Assembly: GCA_001486445.1 (NCBI GenBank) | Contig: LN908985.1 | Coordinates: forward strand, 149,817-213,816 | Source: Hugonella massiliensis | GTDB lineage: Bacteria > Actinomycetota > Coriobacteriia > Coriobacteriales > Eggerthellaceae | Length of the DNA: 64,000 bases | Direction: 5' to 3' | Shown here: piece by piece, positions 13,151-25,014 of the stretch | Layout of the letters: the number at the start of each line of letters is the position of its first letter | Position numbering within the stretch: position 1 is the stretch's first letter | Translations under genes and position numbers: made by a program | Notes under the pieces: model-generated | Database searches by the model: none | Seen by the model: only the letters and a program-made list of their open reading frames with translations | What the model was told of the DNA's origin: nothing

Positions 13151-13289
13151 ATTAAATCTTGAGTTATGAAGTTTCTCCACAACTTCAGTTCCTTCACCTT
13201 ATCCTGCATGCGGAATGACTCTTTAAGGAACCGTCGTTTCGCCCCATTCACCACACAGCGTGCTTTATCCTACAAGAGGAGGTGGTCCC

Positions 13290-13796
13290 ATGCTTATTCC
13301 CGTCGCGATTCAGACCCTCGTGGCTACCGAGCCGCCCAATCCCTCGGTTCTCGTCCTGTGCCCGGCCAACGACTTAACCGTGTCGCGCACCCGGCGCATC
13401 GTCCCCATTTGGGTCGGAGCCCACGAAGCCGCGCAAATCAGCGCAGCCATCCAACACCTCTCATTTAAACGGCCCATGACGCACACCCTTATGCTCGACG
13501 CGCTTGCGACGCTCGATGCCACCGTCGAAGAAGTGCAGATTGTCGACGTGCAGGACGTCACGTTTTTCGCCCACGTCATATTGAAGCACGAAGGAGACAT
13601 CATCACACTCGATGCCCGACCGAGCGACGCCGTCGTTCTTGCGCTTCGTTCGAACGCCCCGCTCTACATGGCCGATACCGTGTTCGAGCGCGCATCGTAT
13701 CCCTTCATATTCAAAGAAGAACCGACGAACGAAGACGAGCTCAAAGAATTCGAAGCGTGGATTCAGGATATCTCGCCCGATGACTTCGCCCAGTAG
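13290..13796 (+). CDS. Bifunctional nuclease domain protein (DUF151/BFN)
   Basis: 168 residues of the BFN/DUF151 family; plant and bacterial members have been reported with DNase and RNase activity. The start is ATG 13290, seven bases after GAGGAGG; an in-frame ATG 30 bases earlier lacks a ribosome site. Seen: family blocks PIWVGAHEAAQISAAI (about 45-60), THTLMLDALATL and ITLDARPSDAVVLALRSNAPLY (about 107-130). Acidic C-terminus. Faces the gyrA operon convergently. Cellular role in this organism unknown. Confidence 0.9.
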   Translation: MLIPVAIQTLVATEPPNPSVLVLCPANDLTVSRTRRIVPIWVGAHEAAQISAAIQHLSFKRPMTHTLMLDALATLDATVEEVQIVDVQDVTFFAHVILKHEGDIITLDARPSDAVVLALRSNAPLYMADTVFERASYPFIFKEEPTNEDELKEFEAWIQDISPDDFAQ

Positions 13797-13862
13797 GCGA
13801 TCGACTCGGTCTTTTCCCTTTCTGCCGTCGACCTACTGGTCCTTCCATGAAGCGCCCTACGC

Positions 13863-13897
13863 AGAGGGCCGGCATGCTTCACGCATGCCGGCCCTCT
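13863..13897. terminator. Bidirectional terminator hairpin between BFN gene and gyrA
   Basis: 15-bp perfect stem AGAGGGCCGGCATGC / GCATGCCGGCCCTCT with a 5-nt loop, between convergent genes. Confidence 0.7.
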
Positions 13898-13903
13898 CTT
13901 CGT

Positions 13904-13919
13904 TGTTTCACGTGAAACA
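13904..13919. other. parS centromere site 1
   Basis: Perfect 16-bp palindrome TGTTTCACGTGAAACA, the ParB-binding site. It is followed at once by a shorter related palindrome TGTTTCATGAAACA (13920-13933). Intergenic, about 30 bp beyond the gyrA stop. Confidence 0.97.
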
Positions 13920-13948
13920 TGTTTCATGAAACAAGGCGTTATGGCCTG

Positions 13949-16510
13949 TTATTCCTCGTCGACATCCACATCCAAGTCGTCGACCGAGCTGCCCACGCGC
14001 TTATGGCGTTTGCCCTTGCTGTCATCGGCAATGCCGACGGCAACCACCTTGTCCTTGGCTTCCACATTCATGATGCGAACGCCCTGAGTCGAGCGGCCCA
14101 GTTCCGACACGCCCTTCACCGGGGTGCGCACGACCACGCCCTCCTCGGTGATGATGATGAGCTCGTCATCTTCGGCCACGATCTTGGCAGCCGCCAGGTC
14201 GCCCTTCTTCTTGGTCATCGTGATCGTATAGACACCCTGACCGCCACGGTGATGTAGGGGATACTCGTAGACCGACGTGCGTTTGCCGTAACCCTTTTCG
14301 GTAATCACGAAGAGGTCGGTATCGGGCTTGCCGATCGACATGTCGAGCACGCGCTCATCTTCGGGCAGTTTCATACCGCGGACGCCCTTGGTATCGCGTC
14401 CCATAGCACGGGCTTCCGATTCATCCCACACGATGGCCTTGCCGGCGTTCGACACCATGAAGACCTTCTCGCCTTCCGACACACGCTTGACGCTGATGAG
14501 TTCGTCGCCCTCGTTGAGGTTGATGGCGATCAGACCGTCCTTGCGGGTGCGGTCGTAGAGGCTCATCGAAGTCTTCTTCACCATGCCCTGGGCCGTCGCG
14601 AACATAAGGAACTCGTCTTCGGGGAAGTCCTTGGTCGCAATAACGGCTCGGACCGTTTCGCCGTCCGACTTGCGCAGGTTGAGCAAGTTGATGATGGCGG
14701 TGCCGCGGGCGTGGCGGCCGGCTTCGGGAATCTCGTAGACCTTCAGGCGATACACCTTTCCCTTACTCGTGAAGAAGAGCATATAGGCATGGGTCGACGC
14801 GATGAAGAGGTGCTCAACGAAGTCGTTCTCCTTCAGGCTCACACCCTGCATGCCCTTACCGCCGCGCTTTTGCTGACGGTACGTCGCGAGCGGAAGGCGT
14901 TTGATGTACCCGCTCTTGGTGACCGTTACGACCATGTCCTCGTCGGCGATGAGGTCTTCCACTTCGATGTCGGTCGTCGAAGAGGCTGTGATGGTCGTAC
15001 GGCGCGGGGTGTCGAACTTCTTCTTGATCTCGAGCAGCTCGTCTTTGATGATCTGCTTCACCAGATTCTCGTCGGCAAGCACGCGCTTGTAGTAATCGAT
15101 TTTCTCTTCAAGCTCCTTCAATTCTGCAACGAGCTTGTCGTATTCCAGGCCAGTCAGACGGCGCAGGCGCATTTCCAGAATGGCGTTGGCTTGGATCTCG
15201 TCGAGGTTGAAGTTGGCGATCAAGCGCTCGCGCGCTTCCTTGTCGGTCTTCGAAGACCGAATCGTATGGATGACCGCATCGATGTTGTCCAAGGCGATGA
15301 GCAAGCCGCGCACGATATGGGCGCGCTCTTCTGCCTTCTGCAGGTCGTAACGCGTACGACGGACGATGACGTCTTCCTGATGCTTGATGTAGTAGAAGAG
15401 AATCTCTTTGAGCGACAGGGTATGCGGCACCCCGTCGACCAGGGCAAGCATGTTGCAGCCGAAGGTGGTCTGCAGCTGCGTGTGCTTGTAGAGCTTGTTG
15501 AGCACGACCTGCGGAAGGGCGTTCTGCTTGAGCTCGATGATGATGTCGATGCCATGGCGGTCGGCGCCGTCGTGCACGTTCGAAATCTCGGGCAGCTGCT
15601 TCTCGCGAATGAGCTCGCCGATTTTCTCAAGCAGGCGCGTACGGTTCACCATGTAAGGGATTTCCTTCACGGTGATAATCGAACGGCCGCGCTTGGTTTC
15701 CGAAATCTCGCAGCGCGCACGCAAGGTGAGCGACCCGCGCCCCGTTTCGTAGGCGTCGACGATGCCTTTCTTGCCGCAGATGATGGCGCCCGTGGGGAAG
15801 TCGGGGCCCGGCAAGACCTTCATGAGGTCCTGCGTGGTGCAGTCGGGGTTTTCCATCATGAGAATCGTGGCGTCGATAGTCTCGCCTAGGTTGTGGGTGG
15901 GAATGTTGGTCGCCATACCCACGGCGATGCCCTGGCTGCCGTTAACGAGCAGGTTGGGGAAACGGGCCGGCAGGACCACCGGTTCACGCAGGCTCTCATC
16001 GTAGTTAGGCTGCCAATCGACCGTTTCCTTGTCGAGGTCGCGCAGCATTTCCATGGCCGGACGGGCAAGACGGGCTTCGGTATAACGCATAGCAGCGGCA
16101 CTGTCGCCGTCGATCGAACCAAAGTTGCCGTGGCCGTCGACCAGAGGCACGCGCATCGAGAAGGGCTGAGCGAGGCGCACCATGGTCTCGTACACGGCCG
16201 AGTCGCCATGCGGATGGTACTTACCAATAACGTCGCCGACGGTACGAGCCGACTTCGAATGGGGACGGTTGGGCAGGATACCGCTTTCGTACATAGCGTA
16301 GAGAATGCGGCGATGGACGGGCTTCAGGCCGTCGCGTACGTCGGGGAGGGCGCGCGCCACGATAACGCTCATCGAGTATTCGATGAAGGACTGGCGCATC
16401 TGGTAGCCCAGTTCGGCCGGTTCCACGTGGGCGGAGTTCGCAATCTCCTCCGGCGTGGCTTCCGCGCCCTCCTCGGGCTCCTGACCCGTATCTTTAGGAT
16501 CGTCTGCCAA
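13949..16510 (-). CDS. gyrA: DNA gyrase subunit A
   Basis: Breakage-reunion subunit of gyrase. 853 residues. Catalytic tyrosine at about 143 in AMRYTEARL. The quinolone-determining region reads [25 protein letters not shown]. The GyrA-box in the C-terminal beta-pinwheel appears as QKRGGKG. Acidic N- and C-terminal tails ([21 protein letters not shown]). It lies 33 bp downstream of gyrB on the same strand. Confidence 0.98.
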   Translation of the reverse strand: MADDPKDTGQEPEEGAEATPEEIANSAHVEPAELGYQMRQSFIEYSMSVIVARALPDVRDGLKPVHRRILYAMYESGILPNRPHSKSARTVGDVIGKYHPHGDSAVYETMVRLAQPFSMRVPLVDGHGNFGSIDGDSAAAMRYTEARLARPAMEMLRDLDKETVDWQPNYDESLREPVVLPARFPNLLVNGSQGIAVGMATNIPTHNLGETIDATILMMENPDCTTQDLMKVLPGPDFPTGAIICGKKGIVDAYETGRGSLTLRARCEISETKRGRSIITVKEIPYMVNRTRLLEKIGELIREKQLPEISNVHDGADRHGIDIIIELKQNALPQVVLNKLYKHTQLQTTFGCNMLALVDGVPHTLSLKEILFYYIKHQEDVIVRRTRYDLQKAEERAHIVRGLLIALDNIDAVIHTIRSSKTDKEARERLIANFNLDEIQANAILEMRLRRLTGLEYDKLVAELKELEEKIDYYKRVLADENLVKQIIKDELLEIKKKFDTPRRTTITASSTTDIEVEDLIADEDMVVTVTKSGYIKRLPLATYRQQKRGGKGMQGVSLKENDFVEHLFIASTHAYMLFFTSKGKVYRLKVYEIPEAGRHARGTAIINLLNLRKSDGETVRAVIATKDFPEDEFLMFATAQGMVKKTSMSLYDRTRKDGLIAINLNEGDELISVKRVSEGEKVFMVSNAGKAIVWDESEARAMGRDTKGVRGMKLPEDERVLDMSIGKPDTDLFVITEKGYGKRTSVYEYPLHHRGGQGVYTITMTKKKGDLAAAKIVAEDDELIIITEEGVVVRTPVKGVSELGRSTQGVRIMNVEAKDKVVAVGIADDSKGKRHKRVGSSVDDLDVDVDEE

Positions 16511-16543
16511 CTTGTAACTCCTTTATCTTCGTTTGAGCTGCGA

Positions 16544-18568
<2,025 letters not shown>

Positions 18569-18642
18569 TCATGGCGCAAATATGACGCTGAAAACGCCAA
18601 ATAGGCCTGAGAGCTATTCTCGCGCTTTCTGAGACGTATTTG

Positions 18643-19167
18643 CTAACTTTCTGCAGGAGGATGAGGGGAGTTGCCCTTCTTCCACTCCAAATCACGAATC
18701 ATGGCTTCTTTAAAATGCTCTCTTAGCCGCGAATCGGGTATTTTCGATACAGAGTCCTCTACAGACTGTAATTCGGCCTGTGAGAGCGGCACAGCGGGGT
18801 GTGCATCGATTTCGGGCTTTTTCGTCTGAGCGTAGGGATGCTCGAGCTTTCGCTGACCGCGCGAGATGTGGATAGAGAACTCATCGATGTGCTCGCCGAA
18901 CTGTTCGGCGCACATGAGCTTGAGGAGCTCGCGCCGATTGTTGAGCTCGGCCGCGTAAATGCTCTCGTCCACGTACACGTGCATCTGCCGCTTGCCGTCT
19001 TTGGTGAACACGTACACGCCGTTGGTATGGGCAAGAATCGCCGGTTCCACCAGTTGCGCCCACATGTCGCGCACCTGCTTCACGCGGGCCGCCTTGCGAA
19101 TGGCGCCTGCGTCCATGCCCGGTATCTTGTCGAGTGCGGAATAGACGGTGTCGGAAAACTTTTTCAT
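18643..19167 (-). CDS. DciA-like protein (DUF721), replicative helicase loader
   Basis: 174 residues with the DUF721/DciA domain at about 15-105 (VRDMWAQLVEPAILAHTNGVYVF ... VYVDESIYAAELNNRRELL), then a basic/Pro-rich and helical C-terminus. DciA helps load the replicative helicase DnaB in bacteria that lack DnaC. The ATG overlaps the recF stop (ATGA), so the two are co-translated. Position next to recF/gyrB is the usual one in actinobacteria. Confidence 0.88.
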   Translation of the reverse strand: MKKFSDTVYSALDKIPGMDAGAIRKAARVKQVRDMWAQLVEPAILAHTNGVYVFTKDGKRQMHVYVDESIYAAELNNRRELLKLMCAEQFGEHIDEFSIHISRGQRKLEHPYAQTKKPEIDAHPAVPLSQAELQSVEDSVSKIPDSRLREHFKEAMIRDLEWKKGNSPHPPAES

Positions 19168-20297
19168 GCGGGGCCCTCCCCGAGCCTCACGATCCGAGCG
19201 CGCCGTTTCATCGCATCGGTGAAATAGGCGGCGTTCGTGGTGGTAATGAACGTTTGGATGTCGTCGGCCACGAACTCCATGAAGTAGGCCCGGCGTCGCT
19301 CGTCGAGTTCGCTCATCACGTCGTCGAGGAGGAGGAGCGGTTTGCGCCCCATCGCGTCTTCGATTGCCGCCGCTTCGGCTAGCTTGTAGGCGAGCACGAT
19401 GCAACGCTGCTGGCCCTGGCTGGCGAAATGCACGGCATTGCGGCCGTCGAGCAGAAAGAGCACGTCGTCGGCATGGGGGCCCGCGACGGTCCGCCGACGG
19501 GCGCGTTCGACCGGCCGCATGGCACGACCGTAGGATTCCAGGCTCGAGAGGGCCTCGTCGCGGTCGAACGCGTAGCGCGCGAGCTCATCGTCGTCGCCGC
19601 GCAGCCAACAGGGCACGTAGTTGAGGGCAACCCGCTCGTCGCCGCCTGAAATCTCCTTATAGAACCGCTGGAAGTAGGGCTGCACGCGTTCCACGATCGT
19701 CATACGATGCGAAAGCACCTGCACGCCCACCCGTACGAGCACGTCGTCTATCGAGGACAGATAGGTATCGGATTCCTCGGCCTTGAGCGCCCGGTTCTTC
19801 TGCTTCACGAGTTTCGCATAGTCGCTGCGCACGGCAGCGAAGTTCTTCGAGATCTGCGCGCCCAAGGCGTCGAGCGCGTCCCGGCGGGCGGCGGCCGCCC
19901 CCTTAACCAGGTGCAGGTCGTCGGGAGTGAAGGTCACCGCCGGTAAGAGGCCTGCCAGGTCGGCAACCCGTTTGGTCTTGCCGTTGAGCTTGTAGCTGCG
20001 CGAAGAGCCTTTGATATCGAGCTCGACACTCAGGTCACGCGCCTCGCCGATCAGACGCGCGCCCACATGGGCCCGCGTCTCGCCCCACTTCACCAGCCGA
20101 GACGCCTTCGACGTGCGAAATGATTCCAGGGCCGTGACGAGTTGAATCGCCTCGACGACGGTCGTCTTTCCCACCGCGTTGGGCCCTACGAGAATCGTGA
20201 GGTAGCCCAACTCGTCGAGGCGGAAGGAATCATAGTTGCGAAAGTGCACGAGGTCGAGCGATGCAAGGTGAAGCTCGTCGGCGGTGTCAAAGGCCAT
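19164..20297 (-). CDS. recF: DNA replication and repair protein RecF
   Basis: SMC-like ATPase that helps RecA load at gaps. 377 residues. Walker A GPNAVGKTT near 38-46; signature FASQGQQRCIVLAYKLAEA near 310; Walker B LLLLDDVMSELD near 340. Ten bases after dnaN. Confidence 0.95.
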   Translation of the reverse strand: MAFDTADELHLASLDLVHFRNYDSFRLDELGYLTILVGPNAVGKTTVVEAIQLVTALESFRTSKASRLVKWGETRAHVGARLIGEARDLSVELDIKGSSRSYKLNGKTKRVADLAGLLPAVTFTPDDLHLVKGAAAARRDALDALGAQISKNFAAVRSDYAKLVKQKNRALKAEESDTYLSSIDDVLVRVGVQVLSHRMTIVERVQPYFQRFYKEISGGDERVALNYVPCWLRGDDDELARYAFDRDEALSSLESYGRAMRPVERARRRTVAGPHADDVLFLLDGRNAVHFASQGQQRCIVLAYKLAEAAAIEDAMGRKPLLLLDDVMSELDERRRAYFMEFVADDIQTFITTTNAAYFTDAMKRRARIVRLGEGPA

Positions 20298-20306
20298 GGA
20301 GCGCCC

Positions 20307-21404
20307 TTAGCTCACGCGCATCGGCATGACCAGGTAGAGGTAGCGTTCCTCTTCTTCCGATTTGAAGATGCCCTGGCGCATGGGCCCCTGCAGTTCCAGG
20401 TAGACGGCATCGGTTTCCACCGACGACAGGCCGTCGAGCACGTAGGAGAAGTTGAAGGAGATGTCGGTATCCTCGCCTTCGATTTCACTCGCGATCGTTT
20501 CGCGGGCTTCGCCGATGTCTTGGCTCACGGTGGAAACCTGCGTGGTATTCGAGGCGCTATTAAGGTCGAACTTCACCGGAGCCGTGCGATTGCTCAGAAG
20601 CGACGTGCGCTTGACGGCTTCGGTCAGCTGCTTGGTATCGAATTTCGCGCGCGTCTTGTATTGGTCGGGGATGAGCTGCTGATAGCGCGGATAGGTGCCT
20701 TCGATCTTGCGGTTGACGAAGGTGGTGCCGCTGTAGGTGGCCACGATCTGGTTTTCGGCAAGCGACAGGGTGATGTTGTCCTCGTTGGGCGCGAGGGCCG
20801 CCAAATCGGACAGGAAGGTTCCCGCGATAACGGCTTTGAAGCCTTCCGAATCGGCGGTGAAATCGGTATCGGTGACCGCCAGGCGGTAGGAGTCGGTCGC
20901 GACCATGCGCAGCACGCCGTCTTCGGCCTCCACGAGCACACCGGTGAGAATCGGCCGCGACTCGTCGCGCGAGACTACGCGGGCGACGCGCTTGACCATG
21001 CGGGAGAAAGTGGCGAAGGGAATGGAAATCGACGATTCGGGGTCGACGTCGGGGAATCCGGGGAAGTCTTCCGCATTGAGTGATTTCAGAGAGAAGGCCG
21101 ACGTCTCGCAGAGTATTTTTGCCGATTCGTCGTTTGCATCCACGTGCACCGCAGCATCGGGCAGGCTCTTCACCACGTCGGTGATGAGCTTGGAGGGAAT
21201 GACGGTTTGTCCCTCTTCTTCGATGAAGGCAGGAAGAGCGCAGCGGATGGAAAGGTTGAGATCGGTTGCTTCGAGCGTGAGCGTATCGTGAGAGGCCTTC
21301 AAGAGAATGCCCGAAAGAATGGGGAGCGTCGAACGGGAGGCTGCGCCTTTGGCTACTACGCCTAAGGCGGTCTGCAACTCCGTGCGGTTAATGCTGAATT
21401 TCAT
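20307..21404 (-). CDS. dnaN: DNA polymerase III sliding clamp (beta subunit)
   Basis: Ring-shaped processivity clamp, three structural repeats, 365 residues. Start ATG at 21404 (MKFSINRTELQ) with AAAGGGG upstream; a TTG two codons earlier is less likely. The C-terminus YLYLVMPMRVS matches the family end. Downstream of dnaA across the AT-rich origin segment. Confidence 0.97.
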   Translation of the reverse strand: MKFSINRTELQTALGVVAKGAASRSTLPILSGILLKASHDTLTLEATDLNLSIRCALPAFIEEEGQTVIPSKLITDVVKSLPDAAVHVDANDESAKILCETSAFSLKSLNAEDFPGFPDVDPESSISIPFATFSRMVKRVARVVSRDESRPILTGVLVEAEDGVLRMVATDSYRLAVTDTDFTADSEGFKAVIAGTFLSDLAALAPNEDNITLSLAENQIVATYSGTTFVNRKIEGTYPRYQQLIPDQYKTRAKFDTKQLTEAVKRTSLLSNRTAPVKFDLNSASNTTQVSTVSQDIGEARETIASEIEGEDTDISFNFSYVLDGLSSVETDAVYLELQGPMRQGIFKSEEEERYLYLVMPMRVS

Positions 21405-21631
21405 GAACAACCCCTTTAATTAAATACTAAAAATAATAGTAATAATAAGCTCTGTGGAATGGTGGATAACTTTTGTTTCCCCAGTTCAAACCCATTATGT
21501 GTGCAGTGGAATCCTGTTGATTGACCGCGCAGGCTTTCCCCAAGAATTATTGCTTTTATTATCTCTCCTCCATTGCGTTCGGTTTTCCACCGTTCCTCCC
21601 AACGTTGTGGGAGACGTTTTCCACAACTCCC
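21405..21631. other. oriC unwinding segment between dnaA and dnaN
   Basis: Gene-free 227 bp. Read on the minus strand it has a DnaA box GTTATCCACC (21461-21470), a short GC-containing spacer, then an AT-only run made of TTA/CTA triplets (about 21421-21449). This is the layout of a DnaA-box plus DnaA-trio unwinding element. More box-like sites: TTTTCCACC (21593-21601) and TTTTCCACA (21617-21625). Assignment as origin is inferred from this and from the divergent gene order. Confidence 0.75.
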
Positions 21632-23098
21632 CTATTGGTCGAGAATCATCTGCCGCAGAATCTCGAGCTCTTCGTTGACCTCGCGGCTTTCCTTCACCTT
21701 TTCTTCCACCGACCGATAGGAGTACATGATTGTCGAGTGGTCGCGGTTGAATTCGCTTCCGATGCTGTTGAAGGGAATGTCGATCATCGTGCGGCAGAGG
21801 TAGATAGCGATTTGCCGGGCGTAGGTGATGTTGGCCGACCGTTTGCGGCCCACCAGTTCTGCGTGGCTCACATTGTAGTAGCGCTCGACCGCCGATTGGA
21901 TGTCGGCGATGGAGAGCTTTTTCATCGCCCCGCCGCTGAAGTGGTCGGCGAGCAGTTTCGAGGCTTCGTTGACGGTGATGTCGTTCTTCTCGCCGTTGCG
22001 GAGCGTGAAAATGACCTTGGTGACGGCACTTTTCAGCTCGCGAATGTTCGAGCTCGAGTTTTGGGCGATGTATTCCTGCACTTCGGGGGAAATCGTGAAG
22101 TCGTCGCTGCCCGTGCGCTTGCATTCTTCGATGTAGCTGCGGATGATGCCGATTTTCGTCTCGAGTTCGGGCGGCTGGATGTCGCAGGTGCCGCCCATGT
22201 TGAATCGACTTTTGTATCGTTCGTCGATGTCGATGTGCTTGGGGGCGCGGTCGGCCGAAAGCACGACCTGCTTGCCTTGGTCGATCATGCGGTTGAGGAT
22301 CTGGAATACCATGTTCAGGGTCTCTTTTTTGTTCTGAAGGCCCTGCACGTCGTCGATCAGGAGCACGTCGGCCGTTTCGTAGCGCTGCTTGAACTGGGCA
22401 AACGATTTGTTGCTCTTGCTCATGGCTGCGTCGGTGTAGTCGTTGACCAGCTCCATCGTGTCCACGTAGACCGTGGAAAGGTTGGGGTAGCTATGGTGCA
22501 CGTAGTTTTGAATCGACCGCAGCAAATGGGTTTTGCCCAAGCCGCTTTTCCCGTAGATGAACAGGGGGTTGAGGTGGGGCTGACCGGGCGTTTCGGCCAC
22601 AGCGACGGCCATGCTGTAGGCCATGCGGTTCGACGTGCCGATGACGAAGTTCTCGAAGGTGTAGCCGCTTGCCACGGTGTCCATGAAGTCCCCGTCGCCG
22701 TTGGGCTTTGCGGGCGCGGCAGCCGGAGCCGCCGCGGGAGCGGGCACGGGTCGGGGCTGGGGCTGCGGCGCGGGCGCCGGTTGGGGCGCTGCGGGAGCGG
22801 GCGCAGACGGCGCAGGCGCTGCGGCGATCTGACTCTGGGATGTGGGGTCGACCTCTATCGCGATGTTGAAGGGCACATGATAGAGCTCTTCAAGGGCGCG
22901 TTTGATGACCGTCATGTAGTGAGATTCGATCCACTTCTTGATGAATTCGGTATCGGCCGTGAGCATGAGAAAGCCCTCGCTGAAGGCCTGGACTTGCAGG
23001 CGCGAGAAAAACGCGTCGATTTGCGAGGCGTCTATGTTGTCGTACGTCTTTATCTGCGCGACGACGTTCTGCCAAAGCGTGTCGTACTTGTCGCCCAT
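21632..23098 (-). CDS. dnaA: Chromosomal replication initiator DnaA
   Basis: 488 residues. Domain I (1-85); a Pro/Ala/Gln-rich linker (about 92-135, repeated PAPQP units); AAA+ domain with YGKSGLGKTHLL (Walker A) and LLIDDVQGL (Walker B); domain IV DNA-binding HTH with the signature EFNRDHSTIMYSYRSVEEK near the C-terminus. Promoter with a DnaA box upstream at 23145-23187 suggests autoregulation. Confidence 0.98.
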   Translation of the reverse strand: MGDKYDTLWQNVVAQIKTYDNIDASQIDAFFSRLQVQAFSEGFLMLTADTEFIKKWIESHYMTVIKRALEELYHVPFNIAIEVDPTSQSQIAAAPAPSAPAPAAPQPAPAPQPQPRPVPAPAAAPAAAPAKPNGDGDFMDTVASGYTFENFVIGTSNRMAYSMAVAVAETPGQPHLNPLFIYGKSGLGKTHLLRSIQNYVHHSYPNLSTVYVDTMELVNDYTDAAMSKSNKSFAQFKQRYETADVLLIDDVQGLQNKKETLNMVFQILNRMIDQGKQVVLSADRAPKHIDIDERYKSRFNMGGTCDIQPPELETKIGIIRSYIEECKRTGSDDFTISPEVQEYIAQNSSSNIRELKSAVTKVIFTLRNGEKNDITVNEASKLLADHFSGGAMKKLSIADIQSAVERYYNVSHAELVGRKRSANITYARQIAIYLCRTMIDIPFNSIGSEFNRDHSTIMYSYRSVEEKVKESREVNEELEILRQMILDQ

Positions 23099-23144
23099 GT
23101 CGGCATCCCTTTGCTACTACGTGTGAGCTGCTTGCAAGGGTTCA

Positions 23145-23187
23145 AGTGTAGCAAGAGTGGCCCTTGCGGTGCAAAAAATGTGGAAAA
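23145..23187 (-). promoter_or_regulatory. dnaA promoter with DnaA box
   Basis: Minus strand TTGCAC (23169-23174), 18-bp spacer, TACACT (23145-23150). Just upstream is a DnaA box TTTTCCACA (23179-23187), as expected for autoregulation by DnaA. Confidence 0.6.
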
Positions 23188-23232
23188 CCATGCCCAGGTG
23201 TGGGAAAGCTAACGAAGCTGCAGGTCGAAGCC

Positions 23233-24339
23233 TTATTCCATGCCCTTGATCTGTTGATAGATCGCATCACCGTAGTCGGTGAGGATGCGCTTCTTGTTCT
23301 TGGTTTTCTCGATGAGGGCGCTTTCCTCCATCTTGTCCATGAGGGCGTAGGTGCTCGACATAGCAAGTCCCATGATGTTGGACAGCTCGGTGACGCCCAG
23401 GGCACCTTCGTGCGCGAACACGGTGAGGGCGGTTTTCTCTCGGTCGGAGAGGAGGGGCAAGGGCATGGGAGGAACGGCGGCCTGCTGGGGCGGCACGGCG
23501 GCGTAAGCCGGCATGGCCGGGTAGGCGGGCATGTTCTGATAGGCCCGAGGTGCCTGCTGGTAGGCTTGCGGTGCTCCGGGTTGGTAGGCGCCCCACACGT
23601 GCTGCTGCGCTCGGGCGGGGGCCGCGGGTACCGACCCGCTTTGCGGGATGACGGGCGCCGGGGTCGTTGCTGTCCCGGGGACAAGGGGCGCAGCCTGAGC
23701 TGCTTGGCCCATTGCGCTCATGACCTGCGCTTCGGCGGTCTCCGAAGGAGGCTGGAGTGCAGGTCCGCCCGATTCTGCCGGAGGCTCGGATGGATGGTCC
23801 TTCAAACTGAGGGTGACGACGGCTCCGGAATTGAGATTGTCTTCGATCGTGATGTTGCCATGGGAAAGGTCGAGGTACTCCTTGACGAGCGGCAGACCCG
23901 ATCCCACACCGCGAATGTAGTGCTTCATCGGTTCGGTGGCGGACGTGAAGCCGGGCAGCGTGGCCTTGTCCTTGTTGTGAATGCCCGGTCCTTGATCGCA
24001 GAAGCGAATCGTGTTTCCGCCGTCGAGTATCGATACGACCACTTCGGTGAAGCGAGCGTGGATGAAGTTTTCCGATACCTCTCGGATAGCGGAATAGGGG
24101 ATGGTCCCGCCCAGGCGGCGTTTCTGCTCGTCGATGACATCGGCCAGCCGTTCGATGTACTCGGCCGTGGGGGCGGGCTGGATCTCGATCACACGCGGCG
24201 CCATCTTCATATCGTCGTAGACGGCTATGCGCGCAACGGTGGGGACGTAGGTGTAGTTGTACGCCTCGATCGATGCGCTCTCTTCGACGGGTTTGTTTTC
24301 CCCGTCTTCGGTATGTTGCTGTTCCGCCTGTTCAGACAC
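23233..24339 (-). CDS. GHKL ATPase fused to MarR-like winged helix, next to oriC
   Basis: 368 residues, GTG start at 24339 with AAGGA upstream. Residues about 55-185 form a GHKL/HATPase domain: N-box REVSENFIHA (86-95), G1 DQGPGI (115-120), G2 GVGSGLPLVKEY (144-155). There is no phospho-accepting histidine domain or membrane segment, so it resembles anti-sigma or switch kinases more than sensor kinases. A 100-residue Pro/Ala/Gln/Tyr linker (about 190-295) leads to a MarR-type winged helix (298-365: LSDREKTALTVFAH...ILTDYGDAIYQ). The gene sits between the DnaA-box region and dnaA. It may couple a phosphorylation or nucleotide signal to DNA binding at or near the origin; that role is inference. 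I do not recognise a named homologue. Confidence 0.8.
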   Translation of the reverse strand: MSEQAEQQHTEDGENKPVEESASIEAYNYTYVPTVARIAVYDDMKMAPRVIEIQPAPTAEYIERLADVIDEQKRRLGGTIPYSAIREVSENFIHARFTEVVVSILDGGNTIRFCDQGPGIHNKDKATLPGFTSATEPMKHYIRGVGSGLPLVKEYLDLSHGNITIEDNLNSGAVVTLSLKDHPSEPPAESGGPALQPPSETAEAQVMSAMGQAAQAAPLVPGTATTPAPVIPQSGSVPAAPARAQQHVWGAYQPGAPQAYQQAPRAYQNMPAYPAMPAYAAVPPQQAAVPPMPLPLLSDREKTALTVFAHEGALGVTELSNIMGLAMSSTYALMDKMEESALIEKTKNKKRILTDYGDAIYQQIKGME

Positions 24340-24352
24340 GGTATTCCTTGGT

Positions 24353-24506
24353 ATTCAGCGCATTCAGCGGTGGAATTCGGGAAGATTCACCGCTATTCAG
24401 CGTCGTTTTGTGCTAGCTGGCCTATTGTACGCGCAATTCAGGGAGGAATTCAGCCGGAATTCAGTTTTCAATGAAGGGGAATACGTTTTCCACCTGGGGT
24501 ATTCAG
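24353..24506 (+). repeat. Array of seven ATTCAG direct repeats at the origin
   Basis: ATTCAG starts at 24353, 24362, 24395, 24436, 24448, 24459 and 24501, all in one orientation. Intervals are 9, 33, 41, 12, 11 and 42 bp, close to whole helical turns. Several copies continue as ATTCAGCG. The array begins 14 bp upstream of the GHKL-winged-helix start codon. Confidence 0.8.
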
Positions 24507-25014
24507 AGTTATCCACATTTTGTTCAACGAAAGTGGAAAACGTTGAAGAAAACTGAATCCCGGTATTCCCATGCGTTGAAAACTCGAGTGGAATTCCGCT
24601 TCTGGGAAGTGAAATTCACGCGCAGCGGAGGCGTTTTCGATCGGGGAGCGAAGACTCATGGGAATACGTGTGTTGCAGGCCGTCAGGTGGTTTTCCGCAA
24701 TCTGAATCGTTATTAAAATGCCTGGTCAATAGGTGTTTTTGCAATCAGTTGCCACCTGGGGTGCTGCGTATCCTTGCCGTTTTCGGCCATATTACATCGG
24801 CGGCAAGGGCGTTCTGAACACGGTTTTCCACATCGATTTCCTGGGCTTATAAGAGTTTTCAACGTTTTCCACATTATTCAGCGTGGAATTCACTATCTGA
24901 AAGGTGGAATGAATCTCATTGAATGCCGTTGAATGCTTCTGGAATCCTCCATGAATGCCGTTTTCCCCCGCGGGAGAGAGCAAAAGAGAGGTGGCCTCCT
25001 CGACTCGATCGTCT

